A stretch of 12,458 nt of DNA from an uncultured Collinsella sp. (GCA_900757385.1 CAAENO010000233.1:1-12458), one strand, 5' to 3'. Shown: positions 7,201 to 12,458, counted from the first letter of the stretch. Made by a program: numbers and translations. Notes: generated by a model not told the origin, from the sequence alone.

Positions 7201-7974
7201 GAGAATGCAAGGACTGAGTTTGAAACCGCCACGACCGACGACAACGGTAGGATCTCGTTTGGCGAAGAAAAGAAGGCGATGACCAATTGCGAGCTCTACC
7301 AGCTTGTGGAGTCGAAGGCGCCTGTTGGCTACGCCAAGGCCGAGTCCACGTGGATCATGCTCAGGGGCAGCGCGAGCAACGAGGATTATCAAACTGCGCT
7401 AACTGAGGCGAAGGCCATCGTCCGCGGCGCGGAGATCATCGGTGATGACAAAAAGGACGAGATTTGGGTCTATGACAATCGTCTAAGGGGATCCGCGACA
7501 ATCCGGGCTAGAAAAGTGCTTGAAGGCGGAACCTTCAAGAAAGGACAGTTCTCGTTCGAACTCAAGGATGGCGACGACAAGGTGCTCCAGACGGTGACCA
7601 ACGACGCCGAGGGCAACGTCTCCTTCAACGTCGACTACAACAAGGCGGGAATCTATACCTACACCATTTCCGAGGTCGAGCCCAAGGGGGCCGTCGACCA
7701 TGTTAAAGATCACATCACCTATGACACGACCCCGCGAAAAGTCACGGTTGAGGTGACGAATGGCGCGGACCAGCTCAACGCCGTAGTTACCTACAACGAT
7801 AGCTCTCAGGATCCGCCGACCTTTACCAACAGGTATTCGACCACGCTTCCTGAGGCGGGCGGGGCTGGCTTGACTATGACGTATCTGGCTGGTGCATCGC
7901 TGCTGTGTTTTGCTGCGACATGGATGCATGCTCGTCGCCATCGCGATCAAGGTCGAGGTGGTCGCCGTGAGTAG
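4237..7974 (+). CDS. Large sortase-anchored isopeptide-domain adhesin (pilus tip or surface adhesin)
   Basis: This is a 1245-residue exported surface protein. Residues 1-34 form a signal peptide ending near V-R-A-E-D. An N-terminal globular region (about 35-195) precedes at least five modules that begin with a W-T-V-like strand and continue with F-x-D-T-L-like motifs (about 205-320, 325-455, 460-615, 620-800, 805-945). This pattern resembles collagen-adhesin-type folds. Next is a Cna-B/SpaA domain with isopeptide candidates Lys958, Glu1025 and Asn1081, then an FctA/Spy0128-like domain with Lys1093, Glu1146 and Asn1198. The C-terminus has LPEAG (1204-1208), a hydrophobic span and an Arg-rich tail, the layout of a sortase signal. 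The ATG follows AGGGGACAACT. The gene overlaps the next pilin by 8 bases. A G9 run at 5555-5563 and AT-rich patches, for example 4660-4735, are unlike the flanking core genes. The ligand cannot be inferred. Confidence 0.92.
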   Translation: MDTHRSRSLGMAALIFILISLTAAVFHGAAPVRAEDVTTPTPIVIDDKTADITVGLYADENHTQELRDPVTSTSTLYGAFSARFISGKAPTPQNYIAVYELPDTIVVDNNAGGDLMEGPEATAEKAGTWEIKGNKVIFTFDKSWLDENPAEISVGANFSFELANKNAGSDGRASIEFPGAGSIDIPTKDGAVTGKKSGAFSQGADGAAKVTWTVKLTVESYATNVKFTDSLGDNFEFVDGSFTLDGEKLDPQPTFGGQTATLDNLGYLTRGEHTVVYETKLKSGVSASNGEWINDQEASKNTAAWEWGGSSDRQSDSATGVPSKFRYDMINKSNGSGTLSDITWTVTLNQGELKADMSGYTFTDTLDAKQAYIGSYTVYKGSSGSEVLETCALGPSQNSFTYTFRTDLADKYATYRIVYHTKMKDASSYDTVRNDATIERGGDSVSGTDEGSFTPQLTGVVPITKRLVRSNEAATTGRATWETKVALKAIVNAVHPGEVTVKDTFQSAWSQKLGVDENSITIKIGDTVLERGADWNPTASFQGNETKENYDLKIIVTNKVKDALEKEDYAVITYDTTSEALSGWYSNFASVSAPGLKLRWPFTEPVKYVVNQERKPAVEKPEAESKVSWVENFDWHTVDGSDEKGAWIVDWTVYANRQKGNKGANGEFEYFGAGKLGGKPLNIVDTLPNGMSYVANSAKFTLVQNPYEEHTGLGRGSEAKTVVDNQQLATDNVSSAGNTVTFSIPTTGLGNYAGYAKLTYETAVKRSELDVSKNEVKFTNSACAESGDKKFDSGSGTVTIKNNVIKKTGEQVSSSNRIKYTILVNESAVTLKNGTDFLELVDTMDAKCTLVPSTLKVYERVNGAWSPLADEDYSSKMEQVKGESGSRTKLTLEVPDEKYLKVEYEVIPTGNPGEEVSLSNTAELTGVTEGSAIDEQKWKIQNASASAGGNGYGITMTKYDAQQVGATLKGAEFTLYSVNMDQVATAGIENARTEFETATTDDNGRISFGEEKKAMTNCELYQLVESKAPVGYAKAESTWIMLRGSASNEDYQTALTEAKAIVRGAEIIGDDKKDEIWVYDNRLRGSATIRARKVLEGGTFKKGQFSFELKDGDDKVLQTVTNDAEGNVSFNVDYNKAGIYTYTISEVEPKGAVDHVKDHITYDTTPRKVTVEVTNGADQLNAVVTYNDSSQDPPTFTNRYSTTLPEAGGAGLTMTYLAGASLLCFAATWMHARRHRDQGRGGRRE
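5555..5563 (+). repeat. G9 homopolymer tract inside the adhesin gene
   Basis: Nine consecutive G bases encode part of Arg440-Gly-Gly-Asp443 and are in frame as given. With eight Gs the frame would end at a TGA at 5606-5608 (about 456 residues). With ten it would end at a TGA at 5583-5585 (about 449 residues). Either form loses the Cna-B, FctA and sorting regions. Slippage at such tracts is a known mechanism of phase variation, but whether it happens here is inference. Confidence 0.75.
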
Positions 7975-9610
7975 GCTTAATCGCCGCTTGTTGGCCGCCG
8001 CGACGATAATCATGGTCGCTATTCTGTCTTTCGCGATTGCCCCTGGGACGGCTCATGCTGCCGATACCGGTGCCATTACGGTGGACGGTGCGGTTGCGAC
8101 GCGGTATGACGCGTACCAGCTCTTTTCGGCGACCGTTGCCGACGATGACGATGCTGACCAAAAAATTGCAACTGACGTAACGTGGGCGAATGATGCCGTT
8201 CGCCAGGCCGTTCTTCCCGTGCTTCATGATGCGGGGCTTGACAGCACGGCCTCGACGGCGCAAGAGGCTGCCGAATGGATGAATGCCGACGGACGCATGA
8301 CGACGGCGCTGACGGCAAAACTTGCCCGCGCAATAGTCAAAGCAGGCGCTGTGTCCGTGGCCCTTAACGCGGGCACGGAGGCCGAGCTGCCCTGCGGCTA
8401 CTGGCTTATCGTCGCCGACGACGACGCCATCGCCCAGGGCGAGGCCGGCACCGCGCCGATCATGGTTCTGGTGGGCGGCAGCGTCGTCACCGTTAAGACC
8501 AAGGCCGCCACTCCCAAGGTGGCCAAGCATGTGCTGGAGGACAGCACCGCCGCCTGGCAGAAGGCCGCCGACGCCACGGTCGCCGACGACCTGTACTGGC
8601 GCCTCTCTGCCACGGTCCCAGCGGGGCTCACTGCCTACGACACCTACACGGTGCGGTTCGTCGACACCATGAGCGCGGGGCTCGACCTCTCCAAGGTGGC
8701 CGCGAGCATGCGCGTGTACGTGGCGGCGGGCGCGGACGGCGGCTTTGACGCCGTCACATGTGAGGGCGGTAACGCCAACTCGACGCTGGCTAAAGGGTGG
8801 ACGGACATTACTTCACAGTGCAGGGTCTCGGTCGAGGGCAATGCCTTCACCGTGCGCACCGGCGACCTGGTCGCCGCGTTCGGCGGGGCCGACGCCTTCG
8901 CCGCGGGCGCCCGCGTGGTTGCTGTCTACAATGCGCCGTTGGGGGCCAACTGCAATCGAGGCGCCACCAAGGGCAACCCCAACGAGGTCTACCTGCGTTA
9001 CCCGCGCTCTCCTCTCGCCGACCAGTCCGGTGACGCCGGCTTCACCCGCACGCCGAGCGATGACGCGTGCGCCTACACCTGGGGACTCAGTCTGATCAAG
9101 CGCTCAAGCTCGGACGATAAGCCGCTCGCGGGTGCCAAACTGCGTATCATCGATGACCGCGGGCGCATCCTAACGACTGACGGCTCGTGGTCGACGGATG
9201 CCGACGCTTGTGTCACCACGGGCGCGGACGGCCATGTGGAATTGACCGGTGCGGACGCGGACGTCTACACCGTCGAGGAAATCGCGGCACCCAAGGGCTA
9301 CACCGCCTTTGGGGGCAAGCGTACGGTGACGGTTACGGCCGAGGGTCTGGACGTTAAACAGGTGGCGGCCGCGAAGCCCAAGGTGACTGTATCGGTCGAA
9401 AGCCCTCTGCGGGTTGATGCAGCCGATGCCGGGACGGGTTCGATTGAACTGTCGGTGCTCAACACCCCAAGCAAAGAAGTAAGTCGAGGCTTTATGCCCT
9501 CGACGGGAGATAGAACGTTGGTACTGGCGGCGGTTTTGGCTGCCATCGGAGTGGCGGCTATTGTTGTCGCACTCGTCATCAAGCGAGGAGGAGGTCGCCG
9601 TGAAAAATAA
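7967..9610 (+). CDS. Backbone-type pilin with Cna-B domain and MPSTG sorting signal
   Basis: This is a 547-residue exported pilin-like protein. The signal peptide (1-31) ends A-H-A before A-D-T. An N-terminal pilin domain is followed by T-P-K-V-A-K (182-187), where Lys184 or Lys187 could be the lysine that a pilin sortase links. The middle domain contains V-R-F-V-D-T-M and N-P-N-E-V-Y-L-R-Y, as in backbone pilins. The C-terminal Cna-B domain has Lys378, an E-box with Glu438 (Y-T-V-E-E-I-A-A-P-K-G-Y) and Asn499. MPSTG (510-514), a hydrophobic helix and a basic tail end the protein. The mature part has six cysteines. I chose the GTG at 7967 over an in-frame ATG at 7892, because the longer form would add 25 residues before the signal peptide, inside the previous gene. 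The GTG overlaps the adhesin stop, implying translational coupling. No sortase gene follows. Confidence 0.9.
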   Translation: MSRLNRRLLAAATIIMVAILSFAIAPGTAHAADTGAITVDGAVATRYDAYQLFSATVADDDDADQKIATDVTWANDAVRQAVLPVLHDAGLDSTASTAQEAAEWMNADGRMTTALTAKLARAIVKAGAVSVALNAGTEAELPCGYWLIVADDDAIAQGEAGTAPIMVLVGGSVVTVKTKAATPKVAKHVLEDSTAAWQKAADATVADDLYWRLSATVPAGLTAYDTYTVRFVDTMSAGLDLSKVAASMRVYVAAGADGGFDAVTCEGGNANSTLAKGWTDITSQCRVSVEGNAFTVRTGDLVAAFGGADAFAAGARVVAVYNAPLGANCNRGATKGNPNEVYLRYPRSPLADQSGDAGFTRTPSDDACAYTWGLSLIKRSSSDDKPLAGAKLRIIDDRGRILTTDGSWSTDADACVTTGADGHVELTGADADVYTVEEIAAPKGYTAFGGKRTVTVTAEGLDVKQVAAAKPKVTVSVESPLRVDAADAGTGSIELSVLNTPSKEVSRGFMPSTGDRTLVLAAVLAAIGVAAIVVALVIKRGGGRREK

Positions 9611-9653
9611 TTGCCCCCCTTGCTCAGTGGCGTACTGCCTCCGTAGCGAGTGA
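9600..9653 (+). other. Overlapping GTG micro-frame at the pilin 3' end, possible relic of a lost coupled gene
   Basis: A GTG at 9600, preceded by GGAGGAGG, opens a 17-codon frame (V-K-N-N-C-P-P-C...) that overlaps the pilin stop. The context GGTCGCCGTGA is identical at the adhesin/pilin junction (7960-7970), where the GTG is a real start. The frame soon hits TGA. It could be the stub of a deleted downstream gene or a chance product of similar 3' ends. Confidence 0.25.
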
Positions 9654-9715
9654 CGCGCAGGCCTACCGACCCGATGATCATTGGTTTTGAAAAATTTACT
9701 AGAGAATCCTCCAAG

Positions 9716-9840
9716 AAAGAGGACCAAACACGAAGACAACCAAGAACATCGCCCGCCTGGCGGTAACCGCCAGACTTACGGCGGCGTCATGGCCCCGGTG
9801 GCCATGACGTTTGCTGAGGGCACGCCGACGGTTTTGAGGA
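9716..9840 (+). pseudogene. Decayed 5' end of a third pilin-like gene
   Basis: AAAGAGGA (9716-9723) sits six bases before ACG at 9730, where a start ATG would be expected. The frame from there reads K-T-T-K-N-I-A-R-L-A-V-T-A-R-L-T-A-A. After about 9780 the reading continues in another frame as G-G-V-M-A-P-V-A-M-T-F-A-E-G-T-P-T-V (from 9780). Joined, these form a convincing signal peptide: a basic start, a hydrophobic core and an A-E cleavage region, as in pilin precursors. The start codon is lost, the frame is shifted within the core, and the rest of the gene is gone, since a terminator follows at 9878. Perfect hairpins at 9757-9773 and 9785-9809 lie inside it. It is probably the stub of another pilin subunit lost by deletion. 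A different exported protein is possible. Confidence 0.65.
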
Positions 9841-9877
9841 GTAGCTGTTTGCCTCGAGTATCAACACGAGACATGAA

Positions 9878-9918
9878 AAAGCGGGACACCCGGTCGATGC
9901 GATTGGGTGCCCCGCTTT
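9878..9918. terminator. Bidirectional terminator between the pilus locus and the bactofilin-like gene
   Basis: Arms 9878-9891 and 9905-9918 (AAAGCGGG...CCCGCTTT) pair over 14 positions around a 13-base loop. The one mismatch on the + strand becomes a G-U pair in - strand RNA, and the - strand T tail (TTTTTC) is better. It therefore serves the convergent bactofilin-like gene best and could also stop + strand transcripts. Confidence 0.8.
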
Positions 9919-9926
9919 GTTTGTGT

Positions 9927-9961
9927 ACCGCCACAAAGGTGCCTGTCCCCTTTGTGGCGGT
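9927..9961. repeat. REP-like 13-bp hairpin with CCTGTCCCC centre
   Basis: A 13-bp perfect stem (9927-9939 with 9949-9961) closes a nine-base loop. The sequence around the loop reads GGTGCCTGTCCCC, and the outer arm is ACCGCCACAAAGG. It has no useful T tail in either direction, so it is not a good terminator. It lies six bases from the end of the bactofilin-like gene and shares the GTCCC centre with 360-394 and 3873-3900. GGTGCCTGTCCCC-type motifs are familiar as REP palindromes in many bacteria. Confidence 0.55.
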
Positions 9962-9967
9962 TGGCGG

Positions 9968-11113
9968 CTAAGCGGTGGGGAGTTCCGGCGTATTAGCCGG
10001 CTGTTGCGACTTGAGGTGGGCGTTGCGCCAGATGATCTGGATAATGTAGCCGAGCGTGAAGACAAAGGCCACGCCGCTGATGAAATCGCCTACGAGGGGG
10101 ATTGCCGTAAGCGCGCCCGCGGCCACGCCGCCCGCGGCTGCCATGGCGTAGCGGTTCTGGTTGTGTCCGACCATGCGGGCGATCGCGCACCCCGCAAAGG
10201 CGCTCGACACCAACGCGATGCCGATAACGCCGCACAAGAGGGTTCCGGCAAGCGGCAGGCCAGCGATTGAGATAATCAGCAGCAGGACGGCGGGGACGAT
10301 AGCGACCGTGCCCAGAAGACCGCTCACCCACAGGGGCGTGGGGCGCTGGTGGAGCATTCCGGCGGCGCTGGCGGTCGCGCGCGGAAAGACGAGCTCGAGC
10401 AGCAGAGCGACAAAGCAGGTCGAGAGCGCCGCGGCGACGATGCCGCCGATGACATCGTTAACGGTGGAAGAATCCTCGTTCTCGGTGCGGTCGATCTTGA
10501 GCGCGCCGACCTCGGCTCCCGCGGCGCGCTCGGGGTCCTCGGAAACATGGGCGTTCACGGTGCCGGTGATGTGGGCGTTCTTGCCCAGGATGAGCTTGTC
10601 GGCCCAGACCTCGACATCGCCCTCGACGGTGCCATCGATGGTCACCGTATCGCCCGCGAGCGCTGCCGACTTGGTAGAGCCGCGCAGGGCAACCGTCTCG
10701 CCTATCGCATAGAAGCAGTTGGCGGTGCTGTCGGAATTGAGCACGATATGCTGACCGACGACCGTGACGCTGCCATCAACCGTAGTCTTGGCAATGTCGA
10801 TGGTGCGCGCCGCAAGACGAACGGCGCCGCCCACCGTGCAGTCGCGGATCGAGAGGGTATCGCCCGCAGCGATGATATCGCGGTCGATGGAGGTGTCGTC
10901 CAGGTTGAGGCTCTGACCTGCCCAGTACAGGTCACCTTCGACGCCGGACGGATTGGCGTCATTGTCGGTCGCAAGTACGTTGCCTGCGGTGTCCGTGCCG
11001 GCAAGAGCCGTAGCGGGAAGTGCGGTGAGCGCCAGAGCGATGAGCGCGAATAGGATGGTGATGCGGCCCCACGCTTTACGGCGTTGGGTCGACGGGAATC
11101 GATTGTGGGGCAT
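9968..11113 (-). CDS. Bactofilin-like polymer-forming protein with signal peptide and membrane tail
   Basis: This 381-residue protein has three parts. Residues 1-38 form a signal peptide or anchor (basic start, hydrophobic 17-33, then A-T-A-L-A-G). Residues 55-190 carry short repeats of the beta-helix type: G-D-L-Y-W-A-G, R-D-I-I-A-A-G, G-S-V-T-V-V-G and G-D-V-E-V-W-A. These are typical of bactofilin-like polymer-forming proteins. An acidic linker (200-220) leads to a hydrophobic region with about five or six membrane helices (222-243, 261-315, 323-362). Classic bactofilins are short, cytosolic and lack the tail, so this is a membrane-bound variant whose helix probably faces outside. I chose the ATG at 11113 (GAAGGA upstream) over one at 11161. 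It converges on the pilus locus and ends at a shared terminator. Its role is not known to me. Confidence 0.75.
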   Translation of the reverse strand: MPHNRFPSTQRRKAWGRITILFALIALALTALPATALAGTDTAGNVLATDNDANPSGVEGDLYWAGQSLNLDDTSIDRDIIAAGDTLSIRDCTVGGAVRLAARTIDIAKTTVDGSVTVVGQHIVLNSDSTANCFYAIGETVALRGSTKSAALAGDTVTIDGTVEGDVEVWADKLILGKNAHITGTVNAHVSEDPERAAGAEVGALKIDRTENEDSSTVNDVIGGIVAAALSTCFVALLLELVFPRATASAAGMLHQRPTPLWVSGLLGTVAIVPAVLLLIISIAGLPLAGTLLCGVIGIALVSSAFAGCAIARMVGHNQNRYAMAAAGGVAAGALTAIPLVGDFISGVAFVFTLGYIIQIIWRNAHLKSQQPANTPELPTA

Positions 11114-11219
11114 AGTGAATCCTTCGTCAGATGCTCGATATGCACCTAACAGGGTACCCAACGCGTGGGCGCTCTAAAAGAACCTCTCGGTTGCATTTCG
11201 AAGGATGAGCCCGCGCAAT

Positions 11220-11909
11220 CTACTTTTTGTGGTGCAAAAAGCGCGCGATGTCTTCTTCGGTGGGGCTTTTGATGTCAAAACGCAGCGACAGCCAGCGCAG
11301 CCCCATGGTTACCGCAACGCATACGATCAACGCGGTGATGTTGCTGACGACGCCGCTCATGACAAGGCATACATAGCTCGCCGAGCCGGCGATGGCTGCG
11401 ATGGCATAGAAGTTGGTGCGCTGGAAAATGCCCGGTACCACGCCCATAAAACTGTCGCGCAGCATGCCGCCGCCCACCGCGGTGAAAAAGCCCATCATGA
11501 TGCACACCGCCGGCGCAAAGCCGTAGACCAGTGCCTTGTCTGCTCCAGTGGCGGCGTAGATGCCGACCGAGATGATGTCGAGCAGGGGAATGAGTTTTTC
11601 GGGCTTGTCGACGATTGCCGGGAAAATATAGATGATGGCTGCCGTGGCAATGGAAAGCGGCAGCGCCATTGGCTGGTTGAGGATGTAGACGTTGCCCACC
11701 TGCAGCGTCATGTCGCGTAAAAGACCGCCGCCCAAGCCACAGACCACGGCGAGCGCAACTGCACCCACCAGGTCGAGTTTGTGCTCGCGCGCGACCAACA
11801 CGCCCGAGATTGAAGCCGCGACGACGGCGAACATTTCGAGCCAAAACGGGATGGCGACCATGGCATCCGTGGCGTGTGAGGTAACGGTCATAGCGGCGAC
11901 GACGGGCAA
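11220..11909 (-). CDS. TRIC/UPF0126 family membrane protein (YadS/YicG-like)
   Basis: This is a 229-residue polytopic membrane protein of the trimeric intracellular cation channel (UPF0126) family. Prokaryotic members form trimeric monovalent-cation channels. The family's internal duplication is visible: G-L-G-G-G-L-L-R-D (58-66) recurs as V-G-G-G-M-L-R-D (145-152), each inside a three-helix repeat, and a seventh helix lies at about 186-203. The C-terminus is cytoplasmic and basic (H-H-K-K). The frame stays open to 12107, but the upstream part is Pro/Arg-rich and not family-like. The TTG at 11909 has AAAGGA seven bases upstream. An ATG at 11891 lacks a good site but remains possible and would give 223 residues. 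The bactofilin-like gene lies 106 bases downstream on the same strand with no clear terminator between, so they may be cotranscribed. Confidence 0.88.
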   Translation of the reverse strand: MPVVAAMTVTSHATDAMVAIPFWLEMFAVVAASISGVLVAREHKLDLVGAVALAVVCGLGGGLLRDMTLQVGNVYILNQPMALPLSIATAAIIYIFPAIVDKPEKLIPLLDIISVGIYAATGADKALVYGFAPAVCIMMGFFTAVGGGMLRDSFMGVVPGIFQRTNFYAIAAIAGSASYVCLVMSGVVSNITALIVCVAVTMGLRWLSLRFDIKSPTEEDIARFLHHKK

Positions 11910-12086
11910 GATGGGGTCCTTTGGATTACGGATTTGGACAATGCCCGTACATAGTACATGTTCGGCGCCGATTGCGACCCTATTGCTCGGCAAACGGTCG
12001 GGACTGGATGCGGGCGTAGGTTCCATGTTTGGGGATCTGGGTCGATGCTGAACGCGATGGGGGCGTGGTTGAATAGGAGGGATGTC

Positions 12087-12168
12087 TAAATTTTGAGCAG
12101 CGCTCAAAATTTATCCGGTCGGCTTACGCCGACCGCGCTGCGCTAAAAACGCGCCACTGGCGCGTTTT
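12087..12168. repeat. Three consecutive perfect hairpins
   Basis: In order: a 12-bp stem TAAATTTTGAGC/GCTCAAAATTTA (12087-12098, 12102-12113) with a 3-base loop; a 7-bp stem GGTCGGC/GCCGACC (12117-12123, 12128-12134) with a 4-base loop; and a 10-bp stem AAAACGCGCC/GGCGCGTTTT (12146-12155, 12159-12168) with a 3-base loop, followed by CTTT. The last could be a bidirectional terminator. Together with the tRNA fragment at 12190 this looks like a compact structured repeat or the remnant of one. The wider gap 11910-12278 holds no convincing gene. Confidence 0.6.
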
Positions 12169-12189
12169 CTTTACGCTCCGCGCCCTGGC

Positions 12190-12214
12190 GGGTTCGAATC
12201 CCTCCTCCTCCGCC
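12190..12214 (+). repeat. 25-base copy of the tRNA-Ser 3' end, inverted relative to the intact gene
   Basis: These bases match exactly the T-arm plus acceptor 3' strand of the tRNA-Ser at 12279-12369 (its positions 12304-12280), but lie on the opposite strand. The identity stops on both sides: the CCA is replaced by CCG followed by TATTT, and nothing upstream resembles the rest of a tRNA. It is a tRNA fragment rather than a working gene, either an attachment-site-like scar or part of a repeat carrying a tRNA tail. Confidence 0.75.
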
Positions 12215-12240
12215 GTATTTGCTTGTAAGGGACTCTAAAC

Positions 12241-12267
12241 AAAAAAGCCCCCGTTTTCGGGAGCTTT
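12241..12267 (-). terminator. Terminator of tRNA-Ser(CGA)
   Basis: On the - strand, arms 12258-12267 and 12244-12253 pair over 10 bases around AAAA, with one G-U pair, and run into TTTTTT (12246-12241). It lies 12 bases past the tRNA 3' end. Confidence 0.85.
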
Positions 12268-12278
12268 CTCAACCAAAA

Positions 12279-12369
12279 TGGCGGAGGAGGAGGGATTCGA
12301 ACCCTCGTGACCTTATACAGGCCAAACGGTTTTCGAGACCGCCGCATTCAACCACTCTGCCACCCCTCC
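12279..12369 (-). tRNA. tRNA-Ser (CGA)
   Basis: This is a 91-nt class II tRNA with encoded CCA. The acceptor stem GGAGGGG pairs with CTCCTCC, with one G-T pair, and the discriminator base is G. The anticodon loop CTCGAAA gives CGA, read from 12335 down to 12333, and decodes TCG. A long variable arm and T-loop TTCGAAT follow. Its 3' end is duplicated in inverted orientation at 12190-12214. Confidence 0.95.
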
Positions 12370-12377
12370 GCGTGGGG

Positions 12378-12409
12378 TAAAAACAAAGCAGGCTCGAAGG
12401 CCTGCTTTG
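12378..12409 (-). terminator. Terminator of the tRNA at the right edge
   Basis: A 10-bp perfect stem CAAAGCAGGC/GCCTGCTTTG (12384-12393, 12400-12409) closes a six-base loop. On the - strand it is followed by a T run (12383-12379, with one interruption of the A/T stretch at the stem base). It lies nine bases past the 3' end of the partial tRNA. Confidence 0.8.
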
Positions 12410-12417
12410 GAATTAAC

Positions 12418-12458
12418 TGGCGGAGAGTCAGGGATTTGAACCCTGGAGACGCTTTTGA
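12418..12458 (-). tRNA. Partial class II tRNA, probably tRNA-Ser
   Basis: Only the 3' 41 bases are in the window. They show, in - strand order, part of a long variable arm, the T-stem CAGGG/CCCTG with loop TTCAAAT, the acceptor strand ACTCTCC, discriminator G and CCA. The long variable arm, the G discriminator and the adjacent tRNA-Ser point to serine, but the anticodon lies beyond the edge. Confidence 0.75.

Noticed and set aside
7892..7966. An earlier in-frame ATG for the pilin
   Set aside because: It would add 25 residues in front of a standard signal peptide and would lie inside the adhesin's membrane-anchor coding region. The GTG at 7967 has a ribosome-binding site and a coupling overlap.
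9785..9809. A 10-bp perfect hairpin considered as a terminator or operator
   Set aside because: It lies in the remnant coding sequence (G-V-M-A-P-V-A-M) and has no T tail. The symmetry is explained by GTCATGGCC and GGCCATGAC codons.
12082..12096. A four-codon leader peptide (ATG to TGA) after AGGAGGG
   Set aside because: The frame is too short to support, the spacing from AGGAGGG is too tight, and no downstream gene is present on that strand.
11910..12107. N-terminal extension of the TRIC protein
   Set aside because: The 66 added residues are Pro/Arg-rich, do not look like the family, and have no good ribosome-binding site. The TTG at 11909 does.
12190..12214. Simple attL/attR pair of a prophage at tRNA-Ser
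   Set aside because: The copy is inverted relative to the intact tRNA, only 65 bases separate them, and no integrase or phage gene lies between.
1..12458. CRISPR array, toxin-antitoxin pair or complete insertion sequence
   Set aside because: No regularly spaced repeats, no transposase or integrase motifs and no small two-gene toxin module were seen on either strand.

Overview
The window is high-GC bacterial DNA with actinobacterial character: strong Shine-Dalgarno sites, GTG and TTG starts, CCA-encoded tRNAs, and long chance open frames opposite real genes. The gene set and the style of the pilins suggest a gut Coriobacteriia genome, most like Collinsella. This placement rests on overall resemblance and was not checked by a search.

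Bases 1-350 hold three tRNA genes on the + strand (Ile-GAT, Ala-TGC, Ile-GAT), with a 16-bp perfect hairpin after the first and an intrinsic terminator after the third. Bases 487-1854 hold a short + strand run of three genes: a DUF151 bifunctional-nuclease-family protein, a small two-helix membrane protein and an acidic protein I do not recognise. The translational GTPase TypA/BipA (1972-3810) follows, closed by a strong terminator. All of this is core genome.

Bases 3873-9918 are an accessory cell-surface island. After an AT-rich leader come a 1245-residue multidomain sortase-anchored adhesin (LPEAG signal) and, overlapping it by 8 bases, a 547-residue backbone-type pilin (MPSTG signal). The adhesin is built from repeated 'WTV...D-T' isopeptide-type modules, a Cna-B/SpaA domain and an FctA/Spy0128-like domain. 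Its coding sequence contains an uninterrupted G9 tract, and a one-base slip either way would cut it to about 450 residues without an anchor. Downstream of the pilin lies the decayed 5' end of a third pilin-like gene: a good ribosome-binding site, a start codon mutated to ACG, a frameshifted signal peptide, and no body. No sortase gene is present in the window. The locus therefore looks like a pilus operon that has lost its distal genes, or one served by a sortase encoded elsewhere.

Bases 9968-11909 carry two - strand genes: a bactofilin-like beta-helix protein with a signal peptide and a multi-helix membrane tail, and a TRIC/UPF0126 membrane protein. The right edge (12087-12458) has three back-to-back hairpins, a 25-base inverted copy of the tRNA-Ser 3' end, an intact tRNA-Ser(CGA) on the - strand with its terminator, and the 3' part of another class II tRNA, probably Ser, cut by the window edge.

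Three intergenic hairpins (360-394, 3873-3900, 9927-9961) share a GTCCC-containing centre and look like REP-type repeats. Two of them flank the pilus island.
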